Source: Halomonas alkaliantarctica
GTDB taxonomy: Bacteria; Pseudomonadota; Gammaproteobacteria; Pseudomonadales; Halomonadaceae
Direction of reading: 5' to 3'
Assembly (NCBI RefSeq): GCF_029854215.1
Contig: NZ_CP122961.1
Coordinates: 3,410,001 to 3,474,000 of the forward strand
Length of the DNA stretch: 64,000 nt
Shown piece by piece: positions 7,824 to 16,621 of the stretch. The notes under the pieces are model-generated. The model was not told the origin of the DNA, made no database searches, and saw only the letters and a program-made list of their open reading frames with translations. The translations under genes and the position numbers were made by a program. Positions within the stretch are counted from its first letter, which is position 1, and each line of letters starts with the position of its first letter.

Positions 7824-9989
7824 CTACTTTACCTCAATGAGGCTATAGACAGCGAGGCGTAGGGCTTTCACTGCGTCACTATGAGCATCCGCTAGAGCAA
7901 TATTTTGAAACGCCCAAGCGGCTAACTGTTGATGCGCCTGCTGTTGCGGCACTGATAAAGCGCGGAGGCTGGCTTTACGGGCCAAGGCTTGCAGAGCCGG
8001 GCGGGCAAGAGCGGGATCGCGGTGAGCCGTGGCCACATCCTCGATATCCTGCCGCTCGCGGACGCTTAGCGTAATGCTTGGCATTTGACCGAGCAGCAAT
8101 ACGAGCACCGCGGCAGACAGCGCCTTCAGTTCAAAGGCTAGCAGGCCTGGGAGTGCTGCCTGGAAGCGCTCACTAAGATCAGCAAGCAGCGCCTCGCCTT
8201 CTGGATTCAGCGCTTTGGCCACCATGACAGCGAACTCACCGGTGGATGTCTCCCGGGTAATCCCTAAGCGTACCGGCGTAAAACCCAGCGCCAGCCAAAA
8301 GCGTAGCAGTGATGCCTCGGCGCCGAAGGTCGCACCATAAAGCACAATCCCCTGCTGCTTGGCGGCGACCATATCCTCTTGCACTAGCGTTCTCGCCAAG
8401 CCTTGGCGACGCCGTTCGGGGTGAGTCGCGATACGCACCACCCGCCGCCAGCGGGCAGTCAGCGCCGCGCGGCTACCGGCGTGGGTCGCCAGCGACTGCG
8501 CCAACAGATGCCCCTGGGGGCGACGCTCACCGCGGGCGACCTGGTCGGCAAGGACTGCCTCAAAGCCGCCCTCTTCACGGGTGACCAACACCGCTTGAGG
8601 CTCACTAGCTTGCTCAATCATGCGTAACTGGGTGCCTGGGCCGTCAAGCAGTTGGCGCAGGTCGTTGGGAGAAGTGCGGTAGTGCGACTGAACCAGCAGA
8701 CCAAACAGCTTCTCCAATGCAGCGTCTTGCTGGGCAAGCCAAGCGCGATCAAGCACTTTGGTTGCCACGGCGCCACCATCAGGCTGAGCAAGTGGAAGCG
8801 GTGCTTTTAACAACAGCAGCTGATTGGTCATCGCTTCCAGTGGGTCGCCGCTACGCCAGCGAATGGGCGCGTTAAGCGTTAGCGCTTTCCACTGGGGCGT
8901 CAGCCGATCAAGGGTCGTGCGAAAGCGCAAGGCGAACCCTCGTCCGGACCCCTCATAGCCGTGCACCGTTGTGGCGAAAGCAATACGCGGAAAAGCGGCG
9001 AGCCACTGGCCCAGCAGTGCAGCGGAAATCGCCGCCGCCTCATCGACCATTAAATAGCTGCCATCACCGCCCTGCTGCCCAGTATTGATCTGCTCGGTTA
9101 AGCAATCTGGGGGTAAAAAAACCAGCTCGCTGCCCTGGGCCAGCACAAACTGGCCTGGGGCCACCCGTCGGCCATCCGGGCAGAGCGCCGCTACCCGTTC
9201 GAACACGCTCTCCACCGCACTCAGCCGCGGCGCGGTGAGCACTACACGTTGAGTTTTGTCCGTTAGCAGCCGTGCGCAGGCAATACCTAGCGCGGCGCTT
9301 TTGCCACGCCCTCGATCGGCGGTTATTACCAGTGGGCGACGTCGCTTTAGGCCAACCAGTTGCTTCACCGCGTAGGCTTGATCTGAGGTGAGGCAATCGC
9401 TGTCCCCACTTCCAATATCGTCTACCTTGCGCAAAGGCAAGCGAGGCAGGTGCAGCGTCTGGTCAGCGCGCCAGCGCACTACCTCAGGCGACACATGCAA
9501 CTGACGCGCTAAGCGCGCCAAAAAGTGGCAGCTCAGATCGGACCAGTGCCAGGGGTGGTCAGCACAACGAGCGTAATCGGGATCCGGCGTCTCTCCCCAT
9601 GGCTGTGGGGTGAGCAGTACCAGTAAGCCACCGGCGGTGATCGTTCCTGCCAGTGCCCCGAACGCTTCGGGATCAAACCCAGCGCCATGGGTGTCGAGCA
9701 CGACCAGCTGGTGCTCTGCGCCCAGGCGCGTGCGTGCCTTGCGCGGAGAAAGGTGTTCGTCTCCCACCCATAACGGCGCACTCCAGGCGTGGGCTTGCCA
9801 CAAAGCCTGCGCAATGGACTGGCACTGCTCGGCATCACCGCTTAGCCACACCAGCTGGCGCCAGCGGCGGCGGGCTAGACGCTGTGCATGATGGACTAAC
9901 GCGGCCACCCTTCGCGTTTGCCGTTTGTTCTCTGGTACATGGGCATTTAACAAATGATTTCCTATTCCAACGTGACTACTGACCATCAC
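7824..9989 (-). CDS. tmcA: tRNA(Met) cytidine acetyltransferase
   Basis: A 721-residue protein with the TmcA layout: an N-terminal DUF1726-like domain, an RNA-helicase-like module with Walker A (TADRGRGKSAALG) and a DEAA-type box (MVDEAAAIS), a GNAT acetyltransferase module (RVVRIATHPERRRQGLARTL), and a C-terminal tRNA-binding tail. It makes N4-acetylcytidine at the wobble base of elongator tRNA-Met using acetyl-CoA and ATP. Met2 is an equally plausible start. Full length; nothing unusual. Confidence 0.93.
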   Translation of the reverse strand: MMVSSHVGIGNHLLNAHVPENKRQTRRVAALVHHAQRLARRRWRQLVWLSGDAEQCQSIAQALWQAHAWSAPLWVGDEHLSPRKARTRLGAEHQLVVLDTHGAGFDPEAFGALAGTITAGGLLVLLTPQPWGETPDPDYARCADHPWHWSDLSCHFLARLARQLHVSPEVVRWRADQTLHLPRLPLRKVDDIGSGDSDCLTSDQAYAVKQLVGLKRRRPLVITADRGRGKSAALGIACARLLTDKTQRVVLTAPRLSAVESVFERVAALCPDGRRVAPGQFVLAQGSELVFLPPDCLTEQINTGQQGGDGSYLMVDEAAAISAALLGQWLAAFPRIAFATTVHGYEGSGRGFALRFRTTLDRLTPQWKALTLNAPIRWRSGDPLEAMTNQLLLLKAPLPLAQPDGGAVATKVLDRAWLAQQDAALEKLFGLLVQSHYRTSPNDLRQLLDGPGTQLRMIEQASEPQAVLVTREEGGFEAVLADQVARGERRPQGHLLAQSLATHAGSRAALTARWRRVVRIATHPERRRQGLARTLVQEDMVAAKQQGIVLYGATFGAEASLLRFWLALGFTPVRLGITRETSTGEFAVMVAKALNPEGEALLADLSERFQAALPGLLAFELKALSAAVLVLLLGQMPSITLSVRERQDIEDVATAHRDPALARPALQALARKASLRALSVPQQQAHQQLAAWAFQNIALADAHSDAVKALRLAVYSLIEVK

Positions 9990-10344
9990 GTTACCCTTTT
10001 AAGTGTGTCAGCGTGCTGGTGAAAGTCTTATAGCGAGCCTGATGGTTACAACTTTGGTTGAACAATTTAACTGCTTTCAACGTTTTTGCGCTATTCCACA
10101 CCTCACCTTAACGCTCAATAATTATATAAGAATTTGTTTTTATTAACCTTATCCGGATGTCTATAAAAACCCTGACTGAAAACTCTTACATTACTGATAT
10201 TGCACCGCAGCGGGGTTGATGTGCTAATTTAGCTCTGAAGCGTTGAAATCCTTGTTTACGTAAACGTAAGCTAGCAGCGCAGCACTTTCCTGACTTCAGG
10301 TAACCAACACTAATAACGCCACACGCCCAACCAGGAAATACATC
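9990..10344. other. Gene-free region upstream of the TRAP operon
   Basis: No coding sequence is seen in these 355 bp. The stretch is A+T-rich around 10110-10160 and contains a perfect 12-bp palindrome, GTTTACGTAAAC, at 10254-10265, about 80 bp before the dctP start, which may be an operator. The divergent tmcA and dctP promoters must lie here. Confidence 0.6.
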
Positions 10345-11448
10345 ATGAAAAAAATGACCAAATTCGCCCTCACCGGCCTGGCTGCCGGTATTGCCTTCGC
10401 TACCTTAACGACCACCGCACAAGCACAAGAAGAGTGGACTATGACCACTACCTGGCCGGAAAACCTTGATCTAATCAAGATTGACCAGCACTGGGTAGAA
10501 CTGGTCAATAAACTGGCGGGCGAAGAGCTACAAATCAATTTCCGCGCAGGCGGCACACTAATGCCCGGCACCGAAGTATTTGACGCAACTGAAACAGGCA
10601 GCATTGAAGCCGCGGGTGACTGGCCCGGCTATTGGGCAGGCTTGAACCCCGCCTTCTCGCCGCTAGCTACCACGACAAGCCTGTTTAATGGCGTTGACTA
10701 CCTCAACTGGATTCAGCAGTGGGGCGGCCGCGAGCTGTACGAAGAGATCTATGGTCAGTTCAACATGGTCTATCTCCCCTACGGCATTACCAACAACGAG
10801 TCCGGCTTTATGGGCCGCACCCCGATTGAAAGCATTGCTGACCTAGACGGCAAGCGTCTGCGTCTTTCAGGTCGCGACCAGGGCCGTGTGCTTGAAGAGC
10901 TGGGCGGCTCCCAGGTCACCCTGGCGGGCGGTGAAGTCTACCAAGCCATTGAGCGTGGCGTTATCGATGCAGGTGAGTTCTCGACCCCTGGCGTTGACTT
11001 TAACGCCGGTTTTGCCGAAGTGGCTGACTACTGGGCAACGCCAGGTTGGCACCAGTCGGCCAGCGTATTCGGGGTCATGATCAATAAAGATGCCTGGGAC
11101 GCCCTCTCAGAAGAGACCCAAGAGACCCTGCGTATTGCCGCTGATGCCACCATGGCGTGGTCACTCGCTTGGTCTGAGCGCCAGTCCACCGAAGCCACGC
11201 AGAAGTTCATTGATGCGGGTGTCACGATCAACCAATTTTCTGAAGAGGACTTGGCGCGCATTCAGGAAGTCACCAACGAAGTGATTCTGCGCGGTGCTTG
11301 TGAAGCCCCCGACCACGCCAAGGTCTACCAATCGATGATTGCCTACCTTGAGCACTACGCGACTTGGCGCGACGTTTCCGCTCCTTTCAATATGAGTCGC
11401 GTAATGGATAACCTACCCTCACTGGAAGAGATCGAAGCCTGCCTGTAA
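10345..11448 (+). CDS. dctP: TRAP transporter substrate-binding protein (DctP/TakP-like)
   Basis: A 367-residue periplasmic solute-binding protein with a Sec signal (cleavage after AQA). The mature part carries the DctP fold signatures: RAGGTLMPGTEVFDATETGS, LDGKRLRLSG and the substrate-contact segment AIERGVIDAGEFSTPGVDF followed by PGWHQSASVFG, which is closest to the TakP/alpha-keto-acid branch. The conserved Arg that binds carboxylates is in KRLRLSGRDQG. It heads dctPQM; a strong hairpin separates it from dctQ, a common way to make more binding protein than membrane subunits. The substrate is probably a carboxylate; it is not the ectoine-specific TeaA type. Confidence 0.9.
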   Translation: MKKMTKFALTGLAAGIAFATLTTTAQAQEEWTMTTTWPENLDLIKIDQHWVELVNKLAGEELQINFRAGGTLMPGTEVFDATETGSIEAAGDWPGYWAGLNPAFSPLATTTSLFNGVDYLNWIQQWGGRELYEEIYGQFNMVYLPYGITNNESGFMGRTPIESIADLDGKRLRLSGRDQGRVLEELGGSQVTLAGGEVYQAIERGVIDAGEFSTPGVDFNAGFAEVADYWATPGWHQSASVFGVMINKDAWDALSEETQETLRIAADATMAWSLAWSERQSTEATQKFIDAGVTINQFSEEDLARIQEVTNEVILRGACEAPDHAKVYQSMIAYLEHYATWRDVSAPFNMSRVMDNLPSLEEIEACL

Positions 11449-11460
11449 GGCGCTTCTGTG

Positions 11461-11490
11461 CCGCCTCGGTTTTACCGGGGCGGTTTTTTT
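11461..11490 (+). terminator. Hairpin terminator/attenuator between dctP and dctQ
   Basis: A 9-bp stem (CCGCCTCGG / CCGGGGCGG with one G-T pair), 5-nt loop, followed by seven T. It lies inside the dctPQM unit and should let only part of the transcripts continue into the membrane-subunit genes. Confidence 0.8.
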
Positions 11491-11512
11491 GTGCTGACCG
11501 CGGAGATCTTCC

Positions 11513-12016
11513 ATGAATGCGATTGCCAAGGCGATCGATGCCATCAATGAAGCCTTTGGGCGAATTATCGCCCCATTGATTGCCATCATCACCCTGATTG
11601 TTCTTTTCGACATTGCGTCACGCTTTCTGTTTGGACGCCCCAGCGATTGGGCCTTTGACGTGACCAAAATGCTGTTTGGCGCTCACTTCATGCTAATGGC
11701 GGCCTATGGGCTCAAACACCACGCCCACGTGGAAGTCGATGTGCTAAAGCGCTTGTTATCGCGCAGGAAGCAAGCTGCGCTTGAAGTGCTCGGCTACTTA
11801 GTTTTCTTTGTCCCCTTTATCTGGATGCTAATCACCCTGGGCTGGAGCTTCTTTGAACGCGCTTGGAGCCGAGGTGAAACCACCTATGGCATGGTCTCGA
11901 TCCCGGTCTACCCGATTAAAGGCGTGATTGTGGTCGCCGCTATCCTGATTCTGCTGCAGGCAGTTGCCATTGTGCTACGTGCCATCATGCAGCTTCGCGA
12001 GGAGACATCAGCATGA
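11513..12016 (+). CDS. dctQ: TRAP transporter small membrane subunit (DctQ)
   Basis: A 167-residue inner-membrane protein with four predicted helices. Typical DctQ features are the first helix containing IIAPLIAIITLIVLFDIASRF and the HHAHVEVDVL motif at about residues 67-76. It pairs with DctM to form the transporter. The start has GGAG upstream, and the stop overlaps the dctM start (ATGA), indicating coupled translation. Confidence 0.92.
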   Translation: MNAIAKAIDAINEAFGRIIAPLIAIITLIVLFDIASRFLFGRPSDWAFDVTKMLFGAHFMLMAAYGLKHHAHVEVDVLKRLLSRRKQAALEVLGYLVFFVPFIWMLITLGWSFFERAWSRGETTYGMVSIPVYPIKGVIVVAAILILLQAVAIVLRAIMQLREETSA

Positions 12017-13350
12017 ATCTAAGTCCTGAAATGCTCACGCTGGTGATGTTTGGCGGCCTGATGGTGGGGTTGTTTATGGGTCACCCGCTGGCGTTTGTGC
12101 TCGGCGGCGTAGCGGTTATCGGCGCCTTTCTTGGCCCGGGCGAGCGCATCCTCGGCACCCTGATCAACAATATTTTCGGTAACGCCATGGACAACTATGT
12201 TCTGGTGGCGATACCGCTGTTCATTTTGATGGCAAGGTTCTTAAACGATTCGGGCGTTACCGAGAAAATGTTTGACGCCATGCGCTTACTACTGGCGAAC
12301 CTGCGCGGCGGCCTCGCACTTACCGTGGTCATCGTGTCGGTGCTGCTAGCCGCCACTACCGGTATTGTTGGCGCCTCCATTGCGGTGATGGGCATGATTG
12401 CCCTGGTACCGATGCTCAAGTACGGCTACAACAAAGAGCTTAGCGCCGGGGTTATTATGGCGAGCGGCTGCCTGGGTATCTTGATTCCGCCCAGCATCAT
12501 GTTGATTCTGATGGCTAGCTACTCGCCGGTATCCGTGGGCGCATTATTTGCGGGCGCATTGATTCCCGGCCTGTTGTTAGGGGTCATGTATGCGCTCTAC
12601 GTATTGATCATCTGCTACCTCAAGCCCCACTACGGCCCCAAAGTGCCGGCGGAGGAACGCGCCGAAGTCAGCACGAAACAGCTATTGATAATGCTGGGTA
12701 AATACGTGGTTCCACCCATGTCGTTGATTCTGGGTGTACTAGGTGCACTGTTTACCGGTATCGCCACCGCCACTGAAGCCTCCGCCATCGGCGTGTTTAT
12801 CGCGTTCATTTTGTTTTTGATTTTCGGTGATCGCAAAATAAGCACCTGCTTCTGGACGATGATAGAAGCGGGTAAAACCACCACCATGGTCATGCTGGTG
12901 CTGGTCGGCGCCACTGCCTTTACTGGCGTGTTCTCGCGCGGCGGCGGTATGACAGTGATCAGCGATTTGGTACTGGCCATGCCTGGCGGCACGGTGGGTG
13001 CGCTAATCCTAATGCTATTCCTGGTGTTCGTTCTTGGTATGTTCCTGGACTGGACCGGCATTGTTCTGCTGAGCTTTCCGATCATGCTGCCTATCGTCGA
13101 AACCATGGGCGTCGATATGCTGTGGTTCGTGGTGATGGTAGCGGTGGTACTGCAGACATCCTTCTTGACCCCGCCCTTTGGCTATGCGCTGTTCTACTTG
13201 AAAGGCGTTGCACCGCCTGGGGTAGAAATCGTCGACCTTTACAAAGCGGTAGTGCCCTTCGTCGCGTTGATCCTACTCGCGTGTACGCTGATGGCGTTCT
13301 TCCCGTGGTTGATTACAGGCCTGCCTAGAATGATGTTAGGCGGTTACTAG
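12013..13350 (+). CDS. dctM: TRAP transporter large membrane subunit (DctM)
   Basis: A 445-residue protein with about 12 hydrophobic helices that forms the sodium-driven transport channel. Family segments are GHPLAFVLGG, MDNYVLVAIPLFILMA, GSIVGASIAV-like TGIVGASIAVMG, PPSIMLILMA and the C-terminal TPPFGYALFYLKGVAP. Full length. Sodium-coupled import suits a halophile. A terminator follows within 60 bp. Confidence 0.93.
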   Translation: MNLSPEMLTLVMFGGLMVGLFMGHPLAFVLGGVAVIGAFLGPGERILGTLINNIFGNAMDNYVLVAIPLFILMARFLNDSGVTEKMFDAMRLLLANLRGGLALTVVIVSVLLAATTGIVGASIAVMGMIALVPMLKYGYNKELSAGVIMASGCLGILIPPSIMLILMASYSPVSVGALFAGALIPGLLLGVMYALYVLIICYLKPHYGPKVPAEERAEVSTKQLLIMLGKYVVPPMSLILGVLGALFTGIATATEASAIGVFIAFILFLIFGDRKISTCFWTMIEAGKTTTMVMLVLVGATAFTGVFSRGGGMTVISDLVLAMPGGTVGALILMLFLVFVLGMFLDWTGIVLLSFPIMLPIVETMGVDMLWFVVMVAVVLQTSFLTPPFGYALFYLKGVAPPGVEIVDLYKAVVPFVALILLACTLMAFFPWLITGLPRMMLGGY

Positions 13351-13387
13351 GCCGTGCCACCTTAAAGTGTAACGTTCAACCATTATG

Positions 13388-13411
13388 AGCCCGCTTCGGC
13401 GGGCTTTTTTT
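13388..13411 (+). terminator. Terminator of dctPQM
   Basis: Stem AGCCCGC / GCGGGCT with a TTCG tetraloop, followed by seven T; a textbook intrinsic terminator. Confidence 0.93.
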
Positions 13412-13552
13412 GCGTTTACGACGGGTCTGCAAAGCTGCAGTAGGACAGCGCCAATGCTACTATTCACGCCCGCCAGTGATTCGCATTAGATGTTTACTGC
13501 GCTACTTTCCGGCTTTCCTCTACTGCTTTCCGTCAATGCAAGGAGTGTTCGC

Positions 13553-15238
13553 TTGTTCAGATACAGCTATCGCGGGCTATCCGCCGCCGCCTCTTCGCTT
13601 GGCCGTCGTGCCAGCCCCTGGTCGATAGCCTTGATCGTGGTGGCATTCGTGGTTGCCCTGCCAGTACTGGTCGTGTTTGCCCATATCGCGATGCCTACCG
13701 ATGGCGTTTGGCAGCACTTGGCCAGCACCGTACTGGGTCGCTATTTGAACAACACCTTTTGGCTTGTCTTAACCGTAGGGCTCGGCACCCTCATCATTGG
13801 CACCGGGACGGCATGGCTGGTCGTCATGTGCCGATTTCCCGGCAAGCGGCTATTCGAGTGGGCGCTACTGCTGCCGCTGGCAGTACCCACCTACGTCATT
13901 GCCTACGCCTATACTGATTTTCTGCAGTTTGCCGGGCCGTTACAAAGCCTGCTGCGCGAGACGTTTGGCTGGGGGTATGGCGACTACTACTTTCCCAATA
14001 TTCGCTCCCTTGGTGGCGCCGCGATAGTGATTACCCTGGTGCTCTATCCCTACGTCTACCTGCTGGCCCGCGCCTCGTTTTTAGAACAGTCGGTTTGCGT
14101 GTTGGATGTGGGCCGCACCCTCGGCCGCGGCCCCTGGAAACTGTTTGCCAGCGTCGCTGTACCGCTTGCACGCCCGGCGCTGGTAGGCGGGGTATCGTTG
14201 GTTCTGATGGAGACGCTTAACGAGTTTGGCGCGGTACAGTTCTTCGGCGTGGATACCTTTACCACCGGTATCTACCGCACCTGGTTTGGCATGGGTGAGC
14301 AGGTGGCGGCAGCGCAATTAGCGGCGTGCCTGCTCACCTTCGTGATTGTATTAGTGCTGCTAGAGCGCTGGTCGCGGGGCAAGCGCCGCTACTTTCATAC
14401 CACCAATCGCTACCAGCAGTTGCCCGAATACACGCTGCACGGCTGGCGAGCCGCGGCAGCGACACTGGCTTGTTTGGTCCCGGTGCTGGTGGGCTTTTTA
14501 CTGCCCAGCGGTATTCTACTCAATCTAGCCCTGCAAGGGGGCGATTCACTCTGGGGCTCGCGCTTTATTGGCTACGCCTGGAACAGCCTGGGGCTGGCAA
14601 CAGTGGCCGCCCTGATCGCCGTGGGCTTGGCCGTCGTGCTGAGCTATGGCGTACGTATGCACGATACGGCGTTTGCGCGGGTGGCTTCTCGGGTTGCCTC
14701 CATGGGCTACGCGATTCCGGGCTCAGTAGTCGCGGTGGGTATTCTGATTCCGTTTGCCTGGTTGGATAACGCCCTCAACACCTGGCTGAATAATCACTAT
14801 GGCTACATTGTTGGCCTAGTCTTCAGTGGGTCGGCGTTTATCTTGCTATACGCTTACGTCGTGCGTTTTCTAGCCGTCTCGTTCAATGCCGTTGAGGCGA
14901 GTTTAGGCAAAGTGACGCCGAGCATGGATGCCGCTTCGCGCACCCTGGGTCAAACGGCGGGGGGCACGCTGCGCCACATTCATACACCGATGATGCGTAG
15001 CAGCCTGTTAGCGGCGGGAATTTTAGTCTTCGTTGATGTGATGAAAGAGCTGCCTGCGACGATTATTCTGCGCCCCTTCAACTTCGACACCCTGGCCGTC
15101 CGAGCGCATAACCTAGCCTCTGATGAACGGCTGGCCGAGGCCTCCACCTCGTCGCTAGCGATTGTAGTGGTGGGCATCCTGCCGGTGATTCTGCTTAGCA
15201 TGGCCATGCGCCGCTCACGCCCCGGCGCTAAGTCCTGA
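13553..15238 (+). CDS. fbpB: Iron(III) ABC transporter permease (FbpB type)
   Basis: A protein of about 561 residues with two fused permease halves and roughly 12 membrane helices. Two EAA-type loops contact the ATPase: RTLGRGPWKLFASVAVP in the first half and RTLGQTAGGTLRHIHTP in the second. Start choice: TTG at 13553 has AAGGAG 7 bp before it, whereas ATG at 13490 has no ribosome site; the extra 21 residues are therefore doubtful. It works with FbpC (converging, 7 bp away) and FbpA. The three genes are split over both strands rather than in the usual A-B-C order. Confidence 0.88.
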   Translation: MFRYSYRGLSAAASSLGRRASPWSIALIVVAFVVALPVLVVFAHIAMPTDGVWQHLASTVLGRYLNNTFWLVLTVGLGTLIIGTGTAWLVVMCRFPGKRLFEWALLLPLAVPTYVIAYAYTDFLQFAGPLQSLLRETFGWGYGDYYFPNIRSLGGAAIVITLVLYPYVYLLARASFLEQSVCVLDVGRTLGRGPWKLFASVAVPLARPALVGGVSLVLMETLNEFGAVQFFGVDTFTTGIYRTWFGMGEQVAAAQLAACLLTFVIVLVLLERWSRGKRRYFHTTNRYQQLPEYTLHGWRAAAATLACLVPVLVGFLLPSGILLNLALQGGDSLWGSRFIGYAWNSLGLATVAALIAVGLAVVLSYGVRMHDTAFARVASRVASMGYAIPGSVVAVGILIPFAWLDNALNTWLNNHYGYIVGLVFSGSAFILLYAYVVRFLAVSFNAVEASLGKVTPSMDAASRTLGQTAGGTLRHIHTPMMRSSLLAAGILVFVDVMKELPATIILRPFNFDTLAVRAHNLASDERLAEASTSSLAIVVVGILPVILLSMAMRRSRPGAKS

Positions 15239-15245
15239 CTAACTC

Positions 15246-16364
15246 CTAGGACGAAAGCGGGAAAACAAATACCTGTGAAAGGTCGAGGTGAATATCCACC
15301 GGCTGCCCCTCAGCGGGTAAAAACACCCCAGGTACGCGGGCGTGCAGGTGGGCCTCAAGACCGTTTTCACCATGGGCACACAGATGCAGAAGGCTGGTGC
15401 GGCCCAGCAGCTTCGCCATTACCACATGGCTATGGCGATGCTCATCCGCAGGCAGATCACGCTCAACTATTCGCAGCGCCTCTGGGCGAATCATCACCTG
15501 AGCGTCGCTGCCTTCCGCTAGCCCACCGGCAGGCACCCGCCCCACTGGCGTGTTCACCGCGCCATTATGCACTTTCCCCTGCAGCTCATTAACATCACCA
15601 AAAAAGGTCACGACAAAGGGGTCTTGAGGGGCGCAGTAAAGCTCCCGCGGCGTACCCGTTTGCACGATCCGGCCATCCCGCATTAGCGCGATGCGATCCG
15701 CCATGAACATGGCTTCTTCAGGGTCGTGGGTCACCAGCAGCGTCGCCGCGCCGACTTTTTTGAGCACGTGCAGCGTATCGTCGCGGATACGATCACGCAG
15801 ACGCGCATCCAGGCTTGAGAACGGTTCATCCAACAACATTAAGCGCGGCGAAGGTGCCAGCGCCCGTGCCAAGGCCACACGCTGCTGCTGCCCACCTGAG
15901 AGCATGTGCGGGTAAACATCGATATACGCGGCCATACCCAACTGCTCAAGCAGTTGGGCCGCACGCTCCCGACGCTCGCGAGACGCTAAATGTTTAAGAC
16001 CGAAGGTGACATTTTCCAAAACGGTTAAGTGGGGGAAAAGTGCCGAGTCTTGAAACGCCAGCCCAACATTGCGCTTTTCCGGCGGCACGTGGCGCTGCCC
16101 CTGACCTGCAATATAGATATCTTCTAAGGAAACGCTGCCTTCTTGCAGCACTTCAAGGCCCGCAGCGATACGCAGTAGCGTTGTTTTGCCACAACCAGAG
16201 GGGCCCAACAGGCAAACCACCTCGCCTGGAGCAACGCTTAAATCCACACCTTTTACCACCGTATGGCCATCGTAAGCATGCCGTACGTTGTGCAGTGTTA
16301 ACGCCGATGAGCCGGGCGCTACCTCAGCAGCCCTTCTTTCAGTTACCTTTAGCGTCGCTGTCAT
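15246..16364 (-). CDS. fbpC: Iron(III) ABC transporter ATP-binding protein (FbpC type)
   Basis: A 372-residue ATPase with Walker A GPSGCGKTT, Q-loop FQDSALFPHLTV, signature LSGGQQQRVALARAL, Walker B LMLLDEPFSSLD and switch LLVTHDPEEA. The C-terminal 120 residues form the TOBE-like regulatory domain usual for FbpC/PotA-type subunits (MIRPEALRI). It powers iron uptake through FbpB. It is divergent from fbpA; the intergenic region holds a Fur-like palindrome that could control both. Confidence 0.9.
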   Translation of the reverse strand: MTATLKVTERRAAEVAPGSSALTLHNVRHAYDGHTVVKGVDLSVAPGEVVCLLGPSGCGKTTLLRIAAGLEVLQEGSVSLEDIYIAGQGQRHVPPEKRNVGLAFQDSALFPHLTVLENVTFGLKHLASRERRERAAQLLEQLGMAAYIDVYPHMLSGGQQQRVALARALAPSPRLMLLDEPFSSLDARLRDRIRDDTLHVLKKVGAATLLVTHDPEEAMFMADRIALMRDGRIVQTGTPRELYCAPQDPFVVTFFGDVNELQGKVHNGAVNTPVGRVPAGGLAEGSDAQVMIRPEALRIVERDLPADEHRHSHVVMAKLLGRTSLLHLCAHGENGLEAHLHARVPGVFLPAEGQPVDIHLDLSQVFVFPLSS

Positions 16365-16572
16365 AAATCACCGCTATGAATTAGCACTGTCTGATTAGTA
16401 GTGTCTGAATAGCACTTTCCAGGTGAGCAAACCGCACCTCTAAAAGCCTAAACGCGGATTGAGTACATTTGTAAGTTGTTTGCATTCTATTTTTTATTGG
16501 CCGGTTATGCACGTACCACCTTTTGGGTAGGCAATTACTCTTGACGCAAGGCATACGAAACGCTTCAATAAC

Positions 16573-16600
16573 AATGTTAATAATGTAACTTATTATCATT
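16573..16600 (+). promoter_or_regulatory. Fur-like palindrome between fbpC and fbpA
   Basis: Arms AATGTTAATAA and TTATTATCATT are inverted repeats with one mismatch, spaced by 6 bp. The half-site TGATAAT read on the minus strand is the Fur core. The site ends 21 bp before the fbpA start codon. Iron repression of fbpA is the inference. Confidence 0.55.
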
Positions 16601-16621
16601 CAATAAATAAGGATGTACTTG

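Noticed and set aside
10345..13350. TRAP operon as the ectoine transporter TeaABC
   Set aside because: The binding protein has the TakP-like pattern and does not resemble TeaA; ectD proximity is not evidence.
13490..13552. Upstream start of the FbpB-type permease
   Set aside because: No ribosome site at 13490, whereas TTG at 13553 has AAGGAG at 7 bp.
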